Part shown: positions 7,059-12,467 of the stretch, one piece after another | Layout of the letters: every line of letters starts with the position of its first letter | Numbering within the stretch: the first letter of the stretch is position 1 | Assembly: GCA_002394165.1 (NCBI GenBank) | Contig: DGTA01000038.1 | Coordinates: 2,075 to 16,426 of the forward strand | Length of the DNA stretch: 14,352 bases | DNA from: Lachnospiraceae bacterium UBA4348 | GTDB taxonomy: Bacteria; Bacillota; Clostridia; Lachnospirales; Lachnospiraceae | Direction: 5' to 3' | Program-made: the position numbers and the translations under genes | Notes under the pieces: model-generated | What the model saw: only the letters and a program-made list of their open reading frames with translations | Databases searched by the model: none | What the model was told of the DNA's origin: nothing

Positions 7059-7970
7059 TTATAAAGTCAGCAGGTATTTCTCAGCGCTGGTGACAGCGTT
7101 GGCGCCGTCGGCGACAGCGGTCACGACCTGGCGGAGCTGCTTGGTGCGCACATCGCCTGCTGCGAAGACGCCGGGCACATTAGTGGCGCCGGTCTCGTCC
7201 GCGATGATGTAGCCCTTCTCGTCCATGGCGACGTGGTTGCGGGCGAATTCGCTGCGGGGCGTGATGCCTACGGCGATGAATACGCCGGAGACGGGGATGG
7301 TGCGCTCGCTCTTGTCAAATTTGTTGACAACAGTGGCCTTTTCGACTTTCATGCCTCCGGTGATGGACTTGAGGTTGGAATTCCAGACCATTTCCACGTT
7401 GGGAAGGGAGAGGAGATTCTCCTGCAGGATCTTCGCGGCGCGCAGCTCATCTCTGCGGTGGCAGACATAAACTTTATTGCAGCCGCGCGCAAGGAAGATG
7501 GCGTCCTCGACAGCAACGTCTCCGCCGCCGACCACCAGCACATCTTTACCGCGGTAGAAGGCGCCGTCGCATGTGGCGCAATAGGAGACTCCCATGCCGC
7601 CGTATTGGTTCTCTCCTTCAACGCCGAGCTTGCTGTGAGTGGCGCCGGAGGCGATGATAACTGCCTTAGCTTCATAGGTGTCCTCATCGGTGATCACTTT
7701 CTTGACCGGACCGGTGAGGTCGAGGCTCTGCACAAATCCGTTGACGGTCGTAACGCCGAGTTTCTCGGCGTGTTCGGCCATCTTCATGGCCAGGTCCATG
7801 CCGGAGAGACCCGGAAGGCCGGGATAGTTGTCGATCTCGTAGGTATCGATGATCTGGCCGCCGTTGACATAGTTCTGCTCGATGACAATGGCGTTCAGTC
7901 TCGCCCTTGAGGCGTAAATAGCGGCAGAAAGGCCCGCGGGGCCTGCGCCGATGATGATCAGGTCATACAT
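7059..7970 (-). CDS. trxB: Thioredoxin-disulfide reductase
   Basis: A 303-residue flavoprotein that uses NADPH (or another reductant) to reduce the thioredoxin encoded just upstream. Domains: N-terminal FAD motif IIGAGPAG (6-13), redox-active CATC (C131, C134) within VSYCATCDG, the second nucleotide-binding motif VGGGDVAVE (147-155), HRRDELRA (171-178), where the arginines normally contact the NADPH phosphate, and the C-terminal FAD motif GVFAAGDVR (267-275). The two arginines suggest NADPH rather than a ferredoxin-dependent flavin type. MYDLIIIG at 7970 is the start because AAGGAG lies 6-7 bases upstream; the frame extends 18 codons further, but into the trxA 3' end with no family similarity. 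The gap to trxA is 37 bases without a terminator, so the two are one operon. Confidence 0.96.
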   Translation of the reverse strand: MYDLIIIGAGPAGLSAAIYASRARLNAIVIEQNYVNGGQIIDTYEIDNYPGLPGLSGMDLAMKMAEHAEKLGVTTVNGFVQSLDLTGPVKKVITDEDTYEAKAVIIASGATHSKLGVEGENQYGGMGVSYCATCDGAFYRGKDVLVVGGGDVAVEDAIFLARGCNKVYVCHRRDELRAAKILQENLLSLPNVEMVWNSNLKSITGGMKVEKATVVNKFDKSERTIPVSGVFIAVGITPRSEFARNHVAMDEKGYIIADETGATNVPGVFAAGDVRTKQLRQVVTAVADGANAVTSAEKYLLTL

Positions 7971-8007
7971 AAGAATCTCCTTGCTCAGCTTATCAGCATA
8001 ATGCGGA

Positions 8008-8325
8008 TCAGATGTTTTTCTCAAACTTATCCTTCATAGCGGGCTTCGGGATCGCGCCTACGACGCGGTCGACGGGCTGGCCGTTCTTGAAGAAGATCAT
8101 GTTCGGGATGCTCATGATGCCGTATTTCTGCGCGAGATCGCCGCACTCGTCGACGTTGACCTTGCCGACCTTGATCTTTCCTTCATATTCCTCTGCCAGC
8201 TTGTCAATGACAGGGCTCATCATCTTGCAGGGGCCGCACCAGTCTGCGTAGAAGTCTACAAAAACGGGAAGATCGCTCTGAAGGACCTCAGCGTCAAAAT
8301 TACTCTCATCAAATCTGTTTACCAT
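8008..8325 (-). CDS. trxA: Thioredoxin
   Basis: A 105-residue classical thioredoxin, the general cytoplasmic protein disulfide reductant. The active site is WCGPC with C30 and C33, FVDFYADWCGPCK forms the expected strand-helix, and the cis-proline P74 is in MSIPNMIFF. The length is standard and there is no signal peptide or extension. AAGGAG (8332-8337) is 6 bases upstream of ATG 8325. It is the first gene of the trxA-trxB operon and lies directly behind a near-consensus promoter, suggesting strong basal transcription. No CtsR, Spx-like or other operator was recognised. Confidence 0.97.
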   Translation of the reverse strand: MVNRFDESNFDAEVLQSDLPVFVDFYADWCGPCKMMSPVIDKLAEEYEGKIKVGKVNVDECGDLAQKYGIMSIPNMIFFKNGQPVDRVVGAIPKPAMKDKFEKNI

Positions 8326-8379
8326 GGGTATCTCCTTTCTATATGTTAATTTTCATTTATTTTGGTTGCTTACAAATAG

Positions 8380-8408
8380 ATTTTACACAATCTAATCAGA
8401 ACTGTCAA
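8380..8408 (-). promoter_or_regulatory. Sigma-A promoter of trxA-trxB
   Basis: Minus strand TTGACA (8403-8408), exactly 17 bases, then TAAAAT (8380-8385). The predicted start is near 8373, giving a leader of about 48 bases. The -35 hexamer is perfect and the -10 is 5/6. Confidence 0.88.
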
Positions 8409-8417
8409 TACTATTCT

Positions 8418-8449
8418 TTGATGAATTAAACAGGCAGTTGTTGTATAAT
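8418..8449 (+). promoter_or_regulatory. Candidate promoter of the CoA-transferase gene
   Basis: A perfect TATAAT at 8444-8449 precedes the gene. The nearest -35-like hexamer is TTGATG at 8418-8423, but its 20-base spacing is too long, so an activator or another -35 may be involved. It is divergent from the trx promoter, whose -35 ends 35 bases away. Confidence 0.4.
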
Positions 8450-8461
8450 ACCACTATACGA

Positions 8462-8501
8462 TATTTTGGCGCGGAAGTTGAGTAAAACCTGTGCCGAAAT
8501 A
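8462..8501 (+). other. Stem-loop in the leader of the CoA-transferase gene
   Basis: ATTTTGGCGCGG (8463-8474) pairs with CTGTGCCGAAAT (8489-8500), including wobbles, with one further T-A pair outside and a 14-base loop. It begins just after the predicted transcription start and has no T tract, so it is not a terminator. It ends 25 bases before the GGAGG site. Confidence 0.5.
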
Positions 8502-8538
8502 ATGCTGTCAAGGTTAAATCAAGATCGGAGGAAGAGAT

Positions 8539-9882
8539 ATGGGTTATGCGGAAGAATATAAGCAGAAACTGGTGACAGCCGCGCAGGCTGCGGCAGTGAT
8601 TCAGGACGGCGACTGGGTCGATTACGGCTGGTGCGCCACAACGAACGTCGCGGTGGACAGAGAACTCGCCAAGAGAATGCCCGAGATGCACGATGTGAAG
8701 ATCTACGGCGGTATCCTGATGCACGCGCCTGAGATTTTCAAAATAGAGAATCCCCAGGAGCACTTCATCTGGAACAGCTGGCACATGAACGGCGTGGAGA
8801 GAAAGGCGGCCTCCACAGGGCTCAGCTTCTACGGACCGCTCAAGTATTCGGAGCTTCCCCGCTATTATCTGGACAGAGAGGATCCTCTGGACGTGGCGAT
8901 CATGCAGGTCGGCCCCATGGACAGACACGGCTATTTCAACCTCGGTCCCAGCGCCAGCCACACCTATGCAGTGGTACAGATGGCGAAGAAGGTGATTGTG
9001 GAAGTCAATACGAGCATGCCTATCTGCCTCGGTGACAGAAGCGCATATGTTCATATCAGCGATGTCGATATGATCGTCGAAGGCGACAACACTCCTATCG
9101 ACGCGATGCCTCCGGCAAAGCCCGGCACGGAAGTGGACAAAGCCGTCGCCCAGCTGGTCGTGGACCGGATCCCCAATGGTGCATGCCTGCAGCTCGGCAT
9201 CGGAGGAATGCCAAACGCGATCGGCAAGATGATCGCAGAGTCTGACCTGAAGGACCTGGGCATCCACACAGAGATGTATGTAGACGCTTTCGTAGATATG
9301 GCGGAAGCCGGCAAGATCACCGGCGCGCACAAGAACATCAACAGAGGCCTGCAGACCTATGCTTTCGGCGCGGGCACGAAGAAGATGTACGACTATCTGG
9401 ATGGAAACCCCGAGTGCATGAGCGCTTCCGTTGACTATGTCAACAACGTGAAGCAGATCGGCGCGCTGGATAACTTCATTTCCATTAACAACGCGGTTGA
9501 CTGTGATCTGTTCGGACAGATCAACGCTGAGAGCGCGGGAACAAAGAACATCTCCGGCGCGGGCGGACAGCTTGATTTCGTCATCGGCGCATATGCTTCG
9601 AAGGGCGGCAAGTCCTTTATCTGCATGTCCTCCACTTTCACGGACAAGCAGGGCAATCTCATAAGCAGAATCAGACCTACTCTGGCGAACGGCAGTATCG
9701 TCACAGATACCCGCGCGAACGCTATGTACATCGTGACAGAGTACGGCGTGGCGATGATGAAGGGCCGCACGACCTGGCAGAGAGCGGAAGACCTGATTAA
9801 CATCGCGCATCCGCAGTTCAGGGACCAGCTGATCGCGGAGGCGGAGAAGATGCACATCTGGAGACGCAGCAACAAGAGATGA
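8539..9882 (+). CDS. but: Butyryl-CoA:acetate CoA-transferase
   Basis: A 447-residue CoA-transferase of the acetyl-CoA hydrolase/4-hydroxybutyrate CoA-transferase family. In butyrate-producing Clostridia it moves CoA from butyryl-CoA to acetate, releasing butyrate and acetyl-CoA, the last step of butyrate fermentation. Visible features: GDWVDYGW (24-31), WNSWHMNGVERKA (78-90), GPSASH (136-141), LGIGGMPNA (219-227), HTEM with E245, the position of the catalytic glutamate in the 4-hydroxybutyrate CoA-transferase relatives, and the CoA-binding GAGGQLDF (340-347). The C-terminus AEKMHIWRRSNKR is, to my knowledge, characteristic of the butyryl-CoA-specific group. 4-Hydroxybutyrate or propionate specificity cannot be excluded from sequence alone. 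GGAGG (8527-8531) is 7 bases before ATG. It is monocistronic, ending at a terminator. Confidence 0.9.
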   Translation: MGYAEEYKQKLVTAAQAAAVIQDGDWVDYGWCATTNVAVDRELAKRMPEMHDVKIYGGILMHAPEIFKIENPQEHFIWNSWHMNGVERKAASTGLSFYGPLKYSELPRYYLDREDPLDVAIMQVGPMDRHGYFNLGPSASHTYAVVQMAKKVIVEVNTSMPICLGDRSAYVHISDVDMIVEGDNTPIDAMPPAKPGTEVDKAVAQLVVDRIPNGACLQLGIGGMPNAIGKMIAESDLKDLGIHTEMYVDAFVDMAEAGKITGAHKNINRGLQTYAFGAGTKKMYDYLDGNPECMSASVDYVNNVKQIGALDNFISINNAVDCDLFGQINAESAGTKNISGAGGQLDFVIGAYASKGGKSFICMSSTFTDKQGNLISRIRPTLANGSIVTDTRANAMYIVTEYGVAMMKGRTTWQRAEDLINIAHPQFRDQLIAEAEKMHIWRRSNKR

Positions 9883-9927
9883 TATATGACCCGAATATGG
9901 GAACTGTGGGAATAAGCAGGATTATTA

Positions 9928-9960
9928 ACGCGGAGAGAGCGCAGCTCTCTTCGCGTTTTT
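9928..9960 (+). terminator. Intrinsic terminator of the CoA-transferase gene
   Basis: A 13-bp stem (9928-9940 with 9944-9956, one wobble) with a 3-base GCA loop, followed by TTTTT ending at 9960. Confidence 0.92.
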
Positions 9961-10051
9961 GCTGTTATGAGGAACCGGGATCCGATACCGGTCGTGAATT
10001 GCCTGTAATTTACTGAAAAATCAGAAAATATTAATAAAATCTCGCCATTAA

Positions 10052-10079
10052 TTGACAATTATTGAAAAGTGAGTATAAT
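10052..10079 (+). promoter_or_regulatory. Near-consensus sigma-A promoter in the intergenic region
   Basis: Perfect TTGACA (10052-10057), a 16-base spacer and perfect TATAAT (10074-10079), preceded by an AT-rich tract. The predicted start is near A10086. It is the strongest-looking promoter in the window, yet no ordinary gene begins within 200 bases downstream. Confidence 0.85.
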
Positions 10080-10098
10080 GAAAGTATCAAATAATCCA

Positions 10099-10189
10099 AA
10101 GGAGGTACGGTCCAAAGTACAACTGAATATTTCCTAATCAAGAAAGTTTTTTGAAAACGGAGGTACAATCCATTGGACAAGAATCATTG
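10099..10189 (+). repeat. Two diverged GGAGGTAC repeat units, 58-base period
   Basis: Unit 1 (from 10099) and unit 2 (from 10157) share AA-n-GGAGGTAC-nn-TCCA-nnnn-ACA, with weaker similarity after that (AAT and T-rich). GGAGG is at 10101-10105 and 10159-10163. The shared part is longer than a Shine-Dalgarno site alone, which suggests duplication or selection on structure. Confidence 0.55.
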
Positions 10190-10190
10190 A
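10173..10190 (+). other. Possible five-codon leader ORF (TTG start)
   Basis: TTG GAC AAG AAT CAT TGA begins 9 bases after GGAGG 10159-10163. Its stop codon overlaps the first bases of the terminator-like stem (10189), so a ribosome at the stop would cover the left arm. It is too short to judge as coding; only the spacing and the overlap support it. Confidence 0.2.
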
Positions 10191-10227
10191 AAAGGGGTGT
10201 TGGGCAGATCGTTCGGCACCCCTTTTC
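10189..10227 (+). terminator. Terminator-like hairpin ending the candidate RNA
   Basis: An 11-bp perfect stem, 10189-10199 with 10217-10227, with AAAA/TTTT at its base, a GC-rich upper part and a 17-base loop that can pair weakly. The T tract is short (TTTTCTC), so termination may be partial. Confidence 0.6.
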
Positions 10228-10257
10228 TCATGGGTGGAATTACATATGTATTTAAGG

Positions 10258-10274
10258 TATAATTGACGTTGACA
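10258..10274 (+). promoter_or_regulatory. Promoter-like elements just upstream of the response regulator
   Basis: TATAAT at 10258-10263 lacks a good -35. The tandem TTGACG-TTGACA at 10263-10274 gives a good -35 but no matching -10 at 17 bases (only GAATTC). One of these may drive the regulator genes directly; otherwise expression depends on read-through from 10052-10079. Confidence 0.3.
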
Positions 10275-10318
10275 AGATTTGCAAAGTTTGAGAATTCAAA
10301 GAGTCTTAAGGGGCATCA

Positions 10319-11020
10319 ATGAAGGACACTATTTTGATCGTAGAAGATGACCGCGATATTATGGAAGTGGTCACCATTATGCTTGGGAGAGAGGGATTTA
10401 AGGTACTCAAGGCGACGAACGGGAAAGAGGCGATCGAGGATATCGCGAAGAGACCGGACCTGATAATATTGGATGTAATGCTGCCCGATATGGACGGGTT
10501 CACGGTATGCCGCAGGATCCGGCAGGAATCGCTGGCGCCGGTATTGTTCCTGACAGCGAAGACGGGGGTGCAGGACAAGACCGAAGGCCTGGAGGCCGGC
10601 GGGGACGACTATCTTGTGAAGCCCTTTTTTCAGGAGGAACTGCGGGCAAGGATCCGGGCGCTGCTCAGACGCTATGAGAATTATCGGGGAAAGGATCAGA
10701 ATGAGCCCCGGGATCACTATATGGAAGTGGGACGGTTCCCCGTGAGCGAGGATTTTAACGAAGTGCTCAAGGATGGGAAGCAGATCAGTATGACTGATAT
10801 CGAATACAGGATCCTCAAACTGCTGATGCAGTACCGGAATAAGATCTTTTCGATTCAGAATATATATGAAAGTGTTTGGGGAAAGCCGTATTTTTATGAC
10901 GCCAATAATACGGTCATGGTCCATATCCGGAGGCTGCGGATGGCAATTGAGGACGATTCGAAGAAACCGGTCTATATCCGCACGGAGTGGGGGAGAGGCT
11001 ACAGGTTCGTAAGTGAATAG
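10319..11020 (+). CDS. OmpR/PhoB-family response regulator
   Basis: A 233-residue DNA-binding response regulator. Receiver domain 1-118: acidic pocket E9-D10-D11, phospho-acceptor D52 in LIILDVMLPDMDG, T79 in FLTAKT and K101 in YLVKPF, all intact. The C-terminal winged helix (about 135-230) ends with the typical NTVMVHIRRLRMAIEDD and IRTEWGRGYRF. It is therefore a normal phosphorylation-controlled transcription factor acting in the cytoplasm. AAGGGG (10308-10313), 5 bases before ATG, is the binding site. Its last 8 bases overlap the start of the kinase gene, a classical coupled pair. It most resembles the VanR-like group in small Clostridia two-component systems, but the regulon is unknown; the downstream wall hydrolase is a plausible target. 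Confidence 0.93.
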   Translation: MKDTILIVEDDRDIMEVVTIMLGREGFKVLKATNGKEAIEDIAKRPDLIILDVMLPDMDGFTVCRRIRQESLAPVLFLTAKTGVQDKTEGLEAGGDDYLVKPFFQEELRARIRALLRRYENYRGKDQNEPRDHYMEVGRFPVSEDFNEVLKDGKQISMTDIEYRILKLLMQYRNKIFSIQNIYESVWGKPYFYDANNTVMVHIRRLRMAIEDDSKKPVYIRTEWGRGYRFVSE

Positions 11021-12281
11021 AAAATCGAGCATGAGGAGTTTCGCAGGCCTGATCGCGATAGCTTTTATAGCGTCGGTCTGCTTTTTTTTCCTCAGTTATA
11101 ATATCAGTAATTTCATCATTGAAAAGATCAGCGACGCTAAGACCGATGAAAAGATCGTGAGCGAGCTGGAGACATATGTCAGGGAGAACCGGCTGGGGCC
11201 GGATAGCAGAAAAGCGCTGTGGAGATGGTGCAGAAAAGGAGAGGTGGATATTGAAGTGTTCGTAGACGGGCACCTCGTATTCAGCTCTATTTTTGATGTG
11301 GAAAATAGGCAGTATAAGATGGAAGAATCGGAACAGGAAAAGGAGAAAGCCCGTCAGGTCCGATTTGAAGATGTGTACGCGGACGTTGTTTTTTATCCAT
11401 ATTATCATATGTATGGAAAGGCAAAGGGCGCAGAGATCGTCGCCACCACAATACTCTTTATAGGTATAGTCATCTTAGGGGTCCGCAAAAAGATCGAGTA
11501 TATCCATCTGATCAACGAGGAGATCCATGTTCTTGAGGGCGGCGACCTGACAAAGGAGATCACTGTAAAAGGGAACGATGAGATCACGATGCTGGCGGAG
11601 AGCGTCAACGAATTCAGAAAGAGCATGCTGAACCAGATGGCGATGATAGAGCAGCTCGAAAGGAACAGCCGCCTCACGCTCGCCGAGATCGCGCATGACC
11701 TGAGAACGCCGCTCACATCTTTGATCATGTATCTGGATTTCGCGCAGAAGGAGATCGAGGGCAGGGAGACAACAGCAGAACTTTATCTTGCAAGAGCGAG
11801 AGAAAAGAGCGCGAGACTCAAAAATCTCCTGGACCAGAATTACAGTTACACAACGATGCAGGATTATTTCCAAATGGAAAAAACGGAGGAGCCGGCTTAC
11901 GAGGTGCTGCGCGGATTTTTGGGAGATATCAATTCAGGCCTTGAGAGAGAGGGATTCTTTGTGCGGTCTGAGATCAGCTTCGGGCACAGCAGAATTCTGG
12001 TGCAGAGAGACGCGGTCGGCAGAGTATTTGGGAATCTCATGACCAATATCATTAAATACGCGAGCAAGGAGGACGAAGTCCTGGTCTGCTGCAGAGAGCG
12101 GGACAAATATGTGGAGGTCACGGCGGTCAACAGGGTCCGGATATTCGAGGGGGAAAAACCTGAGAGCACGGGATTCGGATCCCGAATAAGCAAAAGGCTG
12201 ATGGAGGAGATGAACGGGGACTACAGCGCGGAGGAGTCCGGCGGCACCTTCACAACGACGCTGAGATTTCTCAAGATCTGA
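11013..12281 (+). CDS. Membrane sensor histidine kinase
   Basis: A 422-residue kinase paired with the preceding regulator. TM1 is at about 9-29, an extracytoplasmic sensor region of about 110 residues with no named fold follows, and TM2 is at about 143-158. A HAMP linker spans about 160-212, then the dimerisation helix with phospho-acceptor H228 in AEIAHDLRTPLTS. The ATPase domain has an N box (GNLMTNIIKYA, 340-350). The next block is unusual: VTAVNRVRIFEGEK replaces the usual DxGxG G1 box, and STGFGSRISKRL (385-396) stands in for GTGLGL. The start is GTG 11013, overlapping the regulator stop, with only a weak site (ACAGG); ATG 11031 is the alternative. No terminator follows at once. Confidence 0.9.
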   Translation: MNRKSSMRSFAGLIAIAFIASVCFFFLSYNISNFIIEKISDAKTDEKIVSELETYVRENRLGPDSRKALWRWCRKGEVDIEVFVDGHLVFSSIFDVENRQYKMEESEQEKEKARQVRFEDVYADVVFYPYYHMYGKAKGAEIVATTILFIGIVILGVRKKIEYIHLINEEIHVLEGGDLTKEITVKGNDEITMLAESVNEFRKSMLNQMAMIEQLERNSRLTLAEIAHDLRTPLTSLIMYLDFAQKEIEGRETTAELYLARAREKSARLKNLLDQNYSYTTMQDYFQMEKTEEPAYEVLRGFLGDINSGLEREGFFVRSEISFGHSRILVQRDAVGRVFGNLMTNIIKYASKEDEVLVCCRERDKYVEVTAVNRVRIFEGEKPESTGFGSRISKRLMEEMNGDYSAEESGGTFTTTLRFLKI

Positions 12282-12332
12282 TGCTTTGCAGTCAAAATAT
12301 GGACCAGCCATAGTCACCTTATTTCTTCTGTC

Positions 12333-12361
12333 TTGGCAAAAAATGAGACTGGTGCTATAAT
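12333..12361 (+). promoter_or_regulatory. Extended -10 promoter of the NlpC/P60 gene
   Basis: TTGGCA (12333-12338), 17 bases, then TATAAT (12356-12361) preceded by TGC, giving an extended -10. The predicted start is near 12368, leaving a leader of about 100 bases. The hydrolase can thus be transcribed apart from the two-component operon. Confidence 0.82.
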
Positions 12362-12368
12362 TATGACG

Positions 12369-12396
12369 ATTGTATAACGTGGGAATGGTATACAAT
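12369..12396 (+). repeat. Perfect 8-bp inverted repeat at the transcription start
   Basis: ATTGTATA (12369-12376) and TATACAAT (12389-12396) are perfect inverted arms around 12 bases, starting at the predicted transcription start. This could be an operator dyad or a weak AT-rich hairpin at the 5' end of the message. Two TGTAA(A/T) boxes 22 bases apart follow (12416-12421, 12438-12443). Confidence 0.5.
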
Positions 12397-12458
12397 GAAT
12401 ATGTGCGTAATTATATGTAAAAAAGAACTGCATAATATGTAATTCTTTGAACAAGACT

Positions 12459-12463
12459 GGAGG
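12459..12463 (+). promoter_or_regulatory. Ribosome binding site supporting a GTG start
   Basis: GGAGG lies 4 bases upstream of GTG 12468. The frame also contains TTG at 12447, but that start would put the GGAGG inside the coding region and lacks a site of its own. Confidence 0.65.
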
Positions 12464-12467
12464 CATT

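Larger units (their letters stand above)
10086..10230 (+). ncRNA. Candidate small RNA or attenuating leader
   Basis: Bounded by the promoter above and the hairpin at 10189-10227, giving a transcript of about 145 bases. It contains two GGAGGTAC elements 58 bases apart, and GTCCAA (10110-10115) can pair with TTGGAC (10173-10178), enclosing the second element. The first GGAGG has no start codon at a usable distance; the second has TTG 9 bases downstream opening only five codons. I could not assign it to a known RNA family. It could be a free sRNA or a leader controlling read-through into the response regulator gene. Confidence 0.5.
9961..10318. other. Gene-free intergenic stretch before the two-component system
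   Basis: With 9883-9960, about 436 bases hold no convincing protein gene. The first part contains a small hairpin around 9973-9991 (ACCGG/CCGGT) and an AT-rich tract (about 10005-10045) that could act as an UP element. Next come a near-consensus promoter, a repeat-bearing candidate RNA, a terminator-like hairpin and a second set of promoter-like elements, listed separately. Confidence 0.7.

Noticed and set aside
8392..9855. 487-codon minus-strand frame opposite the CoA-transferase
   Set aside because: A compositional shadow: His/Arg/Val-rich translation with no domains, antisense to a confident gene, and it overlaps the trx promoter.
10078..10140. Short ATG frame beginning inside the TATAAT box
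   Set aside because: The ATG is upstream of the predicted transcription start, so it would not be in the message.
10152..10256. 34-codon frame starting at TTG in the candidate RNA
   Set aside because: No suitable ribosome binding site; it runs through the terminator-like hairpin and its product is not recognisable.
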